Source of the DNA: DAOUTY01 sp964453665
Lineage (GTDB): Bacteria; Chloroflexota; Dehalococcoidia; SZUA-161
Length of the DNA: 7,184 bases
Assembly (NCBI GenBank): GCA_964453665.1
Contig: CAYVQT010000097.1
Location: 1-7,184 of the forward strand
Reading direction: 5' to 3'
Of the stretch, positions 1-3,595 are shown in pieces; positions within the stretch are counted from its first letter, which is position 1; each line of letters begins with the position of its first letter. The position numbers and the translations under genes were made by a program. The notes below the pieces were generated by a model, which was not told where the DNA came from, ran no database searches, and was given only the letters and a program-made list of their open reading frames with translations.

Positions 1-138
1 GTCGATTCTTACGTCATTGGCCCATGCTCTTGACTTTTAACACAGTTGCTACTACGCTCATCACGAAAGGCGTGTGGTGTGTTAGTTCTTGCGCTTCGCT
101 GGTGGGCACCGGATCATAATGATTTAACGCGCTGTCTA

Positions 139-1095
139 TTACATGAACTGGACAACGGCCTTCCCGAACAGCGGCGAAACAAAGTAGCGCATGAAGGGCA
201 GAAAAAGCGAAGAGTACCGCCTGGTCAGTCCTCCGGAGTAGTCCTTGAGATAGTCGGCAAACGACCTTCGCTGGAATTTAAGCAGCTCCTGCGACCTGCT
301 CGTGTCATACCAGTCCAAGTAGTAGGGTTCCGGAGTGAATTTGTGGGCCGGCGGCAGGGGTAGTCCCATAATGTCGAGAATGGAGCCAACCATATCCTTG
401 TATAACATTCGCTGGTCAGGTCCGCCGCTGACAACGAGCGTGCTTCCCTTTATGGCATCGAAATTTTTAACGGAGTTGAGTACAGCCAGGGCCAGGTCGT
501 CCGGGTGGCAGAACTCAATTCGATTGTCCAGCGGGACGGAGAATATGCGCTTGAGGTCGCTTACTTCATGATTAAAGTACATAACTGCGGTCAGACGCAG
601 GATGGTATAGTCGATTCCCGATGCTTTGATCAGGCTTTCAGCTTCGAACTTGGTCTCGCCGTAAGCGTCTCCGGGGTTTGCTTCGTCCCTATCTGCGGAT
701 ATAGGTTCCTTAGCGTCTGGCGTGGGGCCAAACACCGCCACTGAGGAGGTGAACACCAGGGGAATGTGTCTGCTCTTTTCCTTAATCAGGTCAACGATTA
801 ACTTCGTGCCCCCGACATTGACCCGTCTGGTCAGCCCAGGGTTCTCGCAGGCTACCGGAGGCAGGATGCCAGCCATATGGACCACAACGTCTACCCCTTC
901 CAGCGCCTTACGCACTGAGTCAGGTTGTGTGACATCTCCCCAGAGGATTTCCGCTTTTCTGCCGAGTTCCTTGACACTCTTGCGGTTGCGCTCGTTGTCC
1001 AGGTCGAACACCCGCACCTGGAACCCGTCTTTGAGAAAGGTCTTACAAACGTTTATCCCCAATCGCCCTGCTCCGCCCGTTACTAGCACACGCAT
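139..1095 (-). CDS. Extended SDR-family NAD(P)-dependent epimerase/dehydratase
   Basis: A 318-residue protein of the extended short-chain dehydrogenase/reductase family, probably a cytosolic NAD(P)-dependent sugar-nucleotide epimerase/dehydratase or a related sterol/hydroxysteroid-type oxidoreductase. The Rossmann dinucleotide motif TGGAGRLG lies at residues 6-13, an acidic cofactor-specificity stretch (DLDNE) at 31-35, GDV at 53-55, HMAG at 73-76, the active-site serines in TSS at 116-118, and the catalytic pair Y145/K149 in YGETK. The C-terminal third is the variable substrate domain, so the substrate cannot be read. The frame stays open upstream to an ATG at 1203, but the start at 1095 is preferred: it has GGGAGG six bases upstream and begins MRVLVTGGAG, the normal family N-terminus, whereas the extra 36 residues are low-complexity and overlap luxR. 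The start lies 13 nt inside the upstream luxR-type gene, which suggests translational coupling. Family call is firm, substrate unknown. Confidence 0.9.
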   Translation of the reverse strand: MRVLVTGGAGRLGINVCKTFLKDGFQVRVFDLDNERNRKSVKELGRKAEILWGDVTQPDSVRKALEGVDVVVHMAGILPPVACENPGLTRRVNVGGTKLIVDLIKEKSRHIPLVFTSSVAVFGPTPDAKEPISADRDEANPGDAYGETKFEAESLIKASGIDYTILRLTAVMYFNHEVSDLKRIFSVPLDNRIEFCHPDDLALAVLNSVKNFDAIKGSTLVVSGGPDQRMLYKDMVGSILDIMGLPLPPAHKFTPEPYYLDWYDTSRSQELLKFQRRSFADYLKDYSGGLTRRYSSLFLPFMRYFVSPLFGKAVVQFM

Positions 1096-1487
1096 TCTAC
1101 GCCTCCCGCTACTCGGTCTTTGCCGTCTTTTTTTTGACTCTCGTACTTCGCCGTAACATACATCAGGCGATTCCGCATGTGATTCTGCTCCACGCGCTGG
1201 CATACACCGGCCATCAAATCCGGCGGCAGGGAAGTAAGCAGCTCAGCGATGTCATCGACCGAGTACATATCCAGAATGTGTAAAGCCCCGCGCTTTATGG
1301 CCAGTATTACTGCCTGTGTCCGGTTGTGTGCTCCCAGCCTGGCACATGCCCGGTGCAGTGTACTCTTAACAGTGCGGGGGGATATGAACAGCTCATCGGC
1401 GATCTCCTGATTTGTCAGGCCGCGGCCAGCTAGAGCAAGAACATCACGCTCTCTCCTGGTCAGCATAGAATCTCTTGAATTAACCAT
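1083..1487 (-). CDS. Small LuxR/GerE-type HTH regulator with an unassigned C-terminal tail
   Basis: A 134-residue putative DNA-binding protein. Residues 9-70 form a LuxR/GerE helix-turn-helix: LTRRERDVLALAGRGLTNQE, then IADELFISPRTVKSTL with the recognition helix around SPRTVKSTLHRAC, then LGAHNRTQAVILAIKRG. In most LuxR/NarL proteins this domain is C-terminal, behind a receiver or ligand-binding domain. Here it is N-terminal with no sensor domain, followed by about 64 residues (71-134) that I do not recognise, ending in a Lys/Asp-rich stretch and ECVC. The start is supported by GGAGGA eight bases upstream; a later ATG (residue 8) would still keep the HTH. It lies 65 nt after marR on the same strand and overlaps the SDR start by 13 nt, so it is probably co-transcribed and may control this operon or bind with the MarR protein. 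HTH assignment firm, target unknown. Confidence 0.85.
   Translation of the reverse strand: MVNSRDSMLTRRERDVLALAGRGLTNQEIADELFISPRTVKSTLHRACARLGAHNRTQAVILAIKRGALHILDMYSVDDIAELLTSLPPDLMAGVCQRVEQNHMRNRLMYVTAKYESQKKDGKDRVAGGVECVC
1102..1107 (-). promoter_or_regulatory. Ribosome binding site deciding the SDR start
   Basis: GGGAGG on the minus strand, six bases before the ATG at 1095 and inside the 3' end of the upstream luxR-type gene. It picks the internal start over the upstream ATG at 1203 in the same frame and implies reinitiation or coupled translation. Confidence 0.75.
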
Positions 1488-1527
1488 GGCACGTATCCTC
1501 CGTTCTCTGGCAGGGCATCGCGCGAGG

Positions 1528-1544
1528 CGTCCGCTATCCGGACG
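1528..1544 (-). other. Stem-loop between marR and luxR-type gene
   Basis: A perfect 6-bp GC-rich inverted repeat (CGTCCG / CGGACG, loop of 5) lies in the 65-nt gap after marR. An outer pair GGCAG (1509-1513) / CTGCC (1548-1552) could lengthen it. There is no T-run on the minus strand, so it does not look like an intrinsic terminator. It may be an mRNA processing or stability element, or chance. Confidence 0.35.
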
Positions 1545-1552
1545 TGCTGCCT

Positions 1553-2020
1553 CTAGTCCCGGTGCAGGTACTCCTTGGCTGTCTTCGCCGCCTGAAGGAT
1601 CACCTCCAGAGCTTCGGTAATAAGTAGCAGCTGATGGGCAGCTATCGACCCCATTAGTTCCCTTATCTGGTCTTGAGATAGCTGCCAGAGCCCGCCTATC
1701 AGTTCCTTCCCCTTACCTGAAAGATGGCACAGGACCACACGCCGGTCATCGGGGTCGTCCTCACGGACGAGAATATCCCGTTCAACCAGGCGGTCTACGA
1801 CTCCGGTTGCTGTAGCCAGACTGACGCCAAGCGCGGAGGCGATTTCGCCCATACGCGAAGGCCCGTTTACGAAGAGAAGGAGTACGACCTTGAGTTGGGG
1901 CATAGTCAGGTTCAGCCGGAGCCACTCCTTTGGCAGTATGGGGAACAGCTCCCGGAATGCCTTGTCTGAAAGCAGGAGGATGTTTTCGATAATCTGCTCT
2001 TTACGAGGCTCCTTTGTCAT
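1553..2020 (-). CDS. MarR-family winged-helix transcriptional regulator
   Basis: A 155-residue cytosolic DNA-binding regulator, usual MarR length. The N- and C-terminal helices (about 8-30 and 112-150) would form the dimer interface. The winged HTH spans about 40-105: MPQLKVVLLL, then MGEIASALGVSLATATGVVD with the recognition helix in the second half, then the wing with the family signature DDPDDRRVV (88-96) followed by LSGKG (100-104). MarR proteins are typically dimeric repressors released by small phenolic, lipophilic or oxidising ligands. The frame reaches back to an ATG at 2053, but the ATG at 2020 is chosen because GGGAG lies six bases before it and upstream ATGs have no convincing Shine-Dalgarno. 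It is first in a probable marR-luxR-SDR operon, with a sigma70-like promoter and a palindrome in its own leader pointing to autoregulation. The ligand cannot be inferred. Confidence 0.92.
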   Translation of the reverse strand: MTKEPRKEQIIENILLLSDKAFRELFPILPKEWLRLNLTMPQLKVVLLLFVNGPSRMGEIASALGVSLATATGVVDRLVERDILVREDDPDDRRVVLCHLSGKGKELIGGLWQLSQDQIRELMGSIAAHQLLLITEALEVILQAAKTAKEYLHRD

Positions 2021-2072
2021 CCAGCTCTCCCTAGACGGCATTGGACAGCGCATAAAATAAGCCTAGCGCTAA

Positions 2073-2089
2073 TAGTTTATATAAAACTA
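2073..2089. promoter_or_regulatory. Candidate MarR operator palindrome
   Basis: TAGTTT (2073-2078) and AAACTA (2084-2089) form a perfect 6-bp inverted repeat around an AT-only 5-base centre, a size and AT-rich character typical of MarR-family operators. It sits just downstream of the marR -10 element, where bound repressor would block initiation. Assignment to this MarR protein is inference from position. Confidence 0.55.
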
Positions 2090-2098
2090 ACTGTTTGT

Positions 2099-2127
2099 AG
2101 TGTACTGCTTAATTAGCCTGCTGTCAA
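2099..2127 (-). promoter_or_regulatory. Sigma70-type promoter of the marR operon
   Basis: Read on the minus strand, a perfect -35 TTGACA (2122-2127) is followed by a 17-base spacer and a -10 TACACT (2099-2104, four of six consensus bases). Transcription would start near 2091-2093, leaving a leader of about 70 nt before the marR start at 2020. The candidate operator palindrome lies in that leader. Confidence 0.6.
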
Positions 2128-2206
2128 TACCCGCTTTGTGTATAAGTTGTAAAACGAGGGGCAAAGGCAATAGAAGTAAGTTATTTCAGGCAACCTGACG
2201 GGCGTT

Positions 2207-2222
2207 GAGCGGTAGAGCGGTA
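2207..2222. repeat. Two tandem 8-base repeats (GAGCGGTA)
   Basis: GAGCGGTA occurs twice head to tail, the second copy running into the GTAG start of the first REP-like palindrome. It is too short to interpret alone; it may be slippage at the edge of that element. Confidence 0.5.
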
Positions 2223-2251
2223 GGGTGGGTAAAGTGGTAACGGAACCCACC
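2220..2251 (+). repeat. REP-like palindromic element, copy 1
   Basis: GTAG at 2220 is followed by GGTGGGT (2224-2230) and, after a 14-base loop region, its perfect complement ACCCACC (2245-2251). A GTAG tetranucleotide next to an imperfect palindrome is the known layout of REP elements mobilised by RAYT (TnpA-REP) transposases, and GTAGGGTGGGT/ACCCACC forms recur in many bacterial genomes. No RAYT gene is in this window. The element lies in the gap between two divergent transcription units, the usual location for REPs. A second copy begins at 2329. Confidence 0.6.
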
Positions 2252-2261
2252 AGCACTGTCA

Positions 2262-2279
2262 TGAGCATAAAAGTGCTCA
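2262..2279. other. Short stem-loop between the REP copies
   Basis: TGAGCA (2262-2267) and TGCTCA (2274-2279) form a 6-bp inverted repeat with a 6-base loop. The nearest T-run (2303-2309) is over 20 bases away, so it is not a classical terminator. Role unknown. Confidence 0.3.
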
Positions 2280-2328
2280 CCACAAAAGATGAAAACCTAC
2301 CCTTTTTTTCTTATACCATTACGAGCGC

Positions 2329-2360
2329 TAGGGTGGGTGAAGTGGCAGAGGAACCCAACA
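2329..2360 (+). repeat. REP-like palindromic element, copy 2 (diverged)
   Basis: Aligned by eye with 2221-2252, this copy matches at 27 of 32 positions without gaps. It keeps TAGGGTGGGT and the GGAACCCA arm but has lost one base of the palindrome (ACCCAAC instead of ACCCACC), and its leading tetranucleotide is CTAG rather than GTAG. It looks like a decayed copy in direct orientation, 108 bases after the first. Confidence 0.55.
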
Positions 2361-2399
2361 ATCCCTCCGAGGCGGCAGGCTTCTAAGCAACTGTCTCCA

Positions 2400-2441
2400 A
2401 TGATTGACAGGGAGTCAGCATTACCTATAATGGGCAATCAT
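2400..2441. promoter_or_regulatory. Inverted repeat bracketing the consensus promoter
   Basis: ATGATTG (2400-2406) and CAATCAT (2435-2441) are perfect 7-base complements separated by 28 bases. One half overlaps the -35 hexamer, the other covers the probable transcription start. This would suit a regulator that binds both half-sites, or a 5' structure, but the regulator is unknown and a chance repeat is possible. Confidence 0.4.
2404..2431 (+). promoter_or_regulatory. Perfect-consensus sigma70 promoter
   Basis: TTGACA (2404-2409), a 16-base spacer and TATAAT (2426-2431): both hexamers match the sigma70 consensus exactly. Transcription should start near 2438, giving a leader of about 60 nt before the ATG at 2499. 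It lies downstream of the in-frame ATG at 2289, which rules that ATG out as start for this transcript. Confidence 0.8.
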
Positions 2442-2498
2442 CTACAATCGAATAATCCGCACGAAATTGCGTTTATCACAATTCGAGAGGGGGGAAGC

Positions 2499-2771
2499 AT
2501 GAGCGAAAAAACAGGCTTGAAATCAATTATCCCGGGGGGGAAAGCTATCGGACTCATGGTCCTGCGGGGTTTCGGCCTCTTCTTGACCGTTTCGGGCATG
2601 GTTGGCATGACACTAATCCTGGGACCGCTGGACCGCATCGTACAGGATTTAACATTCACTCCGGTCTTCGATAGTAAGCTTTACGCCTTTCTCCTGTGTC
2701 TGTTGCTTGCCGTGATAGGAGGAGCCATAGACTTTTTGACCAATGAAGGGCTCAAAGCCCTCGAGAAATAG
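2499..2771 (+). CDS. Small protein with two predicted membrane segments, unknown function
   Basis: A 90-residue protein that I do not recognise. It has a short polar N-terminus with basic residues (K4, K8, K15), a hydrophobic segment at about 17-42 (rich in G, L, V, M), a loop of about 18 residues (GPLDRIVQDLTFTPVFDSKL) and a second hydrophobic segment at about 61-81, ending in a polar tail (NEGLKALEK). This predicts a hairpin integral membrane protein. The frame is open back to an ATG at 2289, but the start at 2499 is chosen because AGAGGGGGG lies just upstream and because the perfect promoter at 2404-2431 and a REP copy fall inside the longer reading. It precedes the SagB-like lipoprotein gene by 112 nt on the same strand and may share its transcript, so it could be a membrane partner, but this is only neighbourhood inference. 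Confidence 0.7.
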   Translation: MSEKTGLKSIIPGGKAIGLMVLRGFGLFLTVSGMVGMTLILGPLDRIVQDLTFTPVFDSKLYAFLLCLLLAVIGGAIDFLTNEGLKALEK

Positions 2772-2777
2772 CGAGGG
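2758..2777 (+). terminator. Stem-loop across the stop codon of the small membrane gene, weak terminator candidate
   Basis: CCCTCG (2758-2763) pairs perfectly with CGAGGG (2772-2777) around an 8-base loop, extendable by a G-T and an A-T pair, and is followed by TTATAT. The short, interrupted T tract makes full termination doubtful; partial termination or attenuation before the sagB-like gene is possible. Confidence 0.35.
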
Positions 2778-2785
2778 TTATATCA

Positions 2786-2804
2786 ATGCACTGGACAGGT
2801 GCAT
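2786..2804 (+). other. Second stem-loop in the gap before the sagB-like gene
   Basis: ATGCAC (2786-2791) and GTGCAT (2799-2804) form a perfect 6-bp stem with a 7-base loop, 8 bases after the preceding stem-loop. No T-run follows. With its neighbour it may set differential expression or mRNA stability between the two genes. Confidence 0.35.
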
Positions 2805-2883
2805 GACAGCCCCTCTGGAAAGCTGAGAAGGCTCGAATAAGCTGGTTCTCCTCTTTGATTCTCAACAGCATTGGAGGTGAGGG

Positions 2884-3585
2884 ATGAAGCGGAACTTATT
2901 CCTTTTGCTCGCTGTCCTGGCTCTCGCCAGTTGCACCGGCTCAACACCAGCATTAACACCGACACCCGCGACAATGCCACCCGATTACAGGACAGTAGCG
3001 CTGCCCGAAGCCAGGTTGACCGGCAACGTTTCGCTGGAAGAGACATTGCTCAACAGACGTTCAGTCAGGCAGTACACCGGGGAAGCGTTGACCCTGGAAG
3101 AGGTCTCGCAGCTACTCTGGGCGGCCCAGGGGATAACCTCTGAATATGGAGGCCGCACCGCGCCGTCGGCCGGTGCGTTGTATCCGCTCGAGGTATATCT
3201 GGTAGCCAGTAACGTTGAGAGCCTCGCGCCCGGCATCTACAAATACATAAACGACGGGCATGAACTGGCCATAGTCAGTGATGAAGACGTCAGGGAAGAA
3301 CTGGCTGATGCTGCCCCGGATAAAACCACGGTGCGCGCTGGAGCCATAGATATTGTCATTTCCGCCGTTTACGAGAGGACAACGAGCAAGTATGGCGACA
3401 GAGGCGTGAGGTATGTGCACATGGAGGCAGGCCATGCCGCCCAGAACATCTATCTCCAGGCAACCGCCCTGGGCCTGGGCACGGTTACCATCGGCGCCTT
3501 CGCGGATGAGCTGGTCAAAGATGTCTTGAGAATGCCCGGGGAGGAAGCGCCACTCTATATAATCCCGGTGGGGAGGAGAGACTAG
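2884..3585 (+). CDS. Lipoprotein SagB/ThcOx-type nitroreductase-fold oxidoreductase
   Basis: A 233-residue FMN-dependent oxidoreductase of the nitroreductase superfamily, SagB/ThcOx branch. Residues 1-17 are a lipoprotein signal peptide (KR, then a leucine-rich core, then lipobox LASC with C17 as the lipidated cysteine), followed by a Thr/Pro-rich linker (18-34). The enzyme domain carries NRRSVRQY (57-64), the N-terminal flavin-contact motif of the family, RTAPSAGALYPLE (91-103), a hallmark of SagB-like proteins, the helix RYVHMEAGHAAQN (176-188), LGLGTV (196-201) and the C-terminal PVG (228-230). GGAGG six bases upstream fixes the start. SagB homologues oxidise azolines to azoles in peptide natural products, but no cyclodehydratase or precursor peptide is nearby and the protein should be outside the membrane, so azole formation is unlikely here and the substrate is unknown. 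It converges on the acetyltransferase fusion with only 10 nt between stop codons. Confidence 0.88.
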   Translation: MKRNLFLLLAVLALASCTGSTPALTPTPATMPPDYRTVALPEARLTGNVSLEETLLNRRSVRQYTGEALTLEEVSQLLWAAQGITSEYGGRTAPSAGALYPLEVYLVASNVESLAPGIYKYINDGHELAIVSDEDVREELADAAPDKTTVRAGAIDIVISAVYERTTSKYGDRGVRYVHMEAGHAAQNIYLQATALGLGTVTIGAFADELVKDVLRMPGEEAPLYIIPVGRRD

Positions 3586-3595
3586 CCCCTCCGCG

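Noticed and set aside
46..363. Open frame on the plus strand antisense to the 3' end of the SDR gene
   Set aside because: It has no recognisable domain and is mostly antisense to a well supported gene. Other plus-strand frames at 335-1156 are rejected for the same reason.
1096..1203. N-terminal extension of the SDR protein to ATG 1203
   Set aside because: The added 36 residues are Arg/Ser/Glu-rich, precede the Rossmann motif where none is expected, and lie over the luxR-type coding region; the internal ATG has a proper ribosome binding site.
2207..2360. Possible CRISPR array from repeated GGTGGGT blocks
   Set aside because: Only two diverged copies occur, with 76 bases between them and no regular spacers or cas genes; a REP-like interpretation fits better.
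2289..2498. Longer form of the small membrane protein starting at ATG 2289
   Set aside because: The extension would be coded by a REP-like repeat and by the consensus promoter, and ATG 2289 has no convincing ribosome binding site.
3574..3595. Possible bidirectional terminator between the converging stop codons
   Set aside because: Only a 5-bp GGAGG/CCTCC pairing with an 11-base loop and no T-run on either strand can be drawn.
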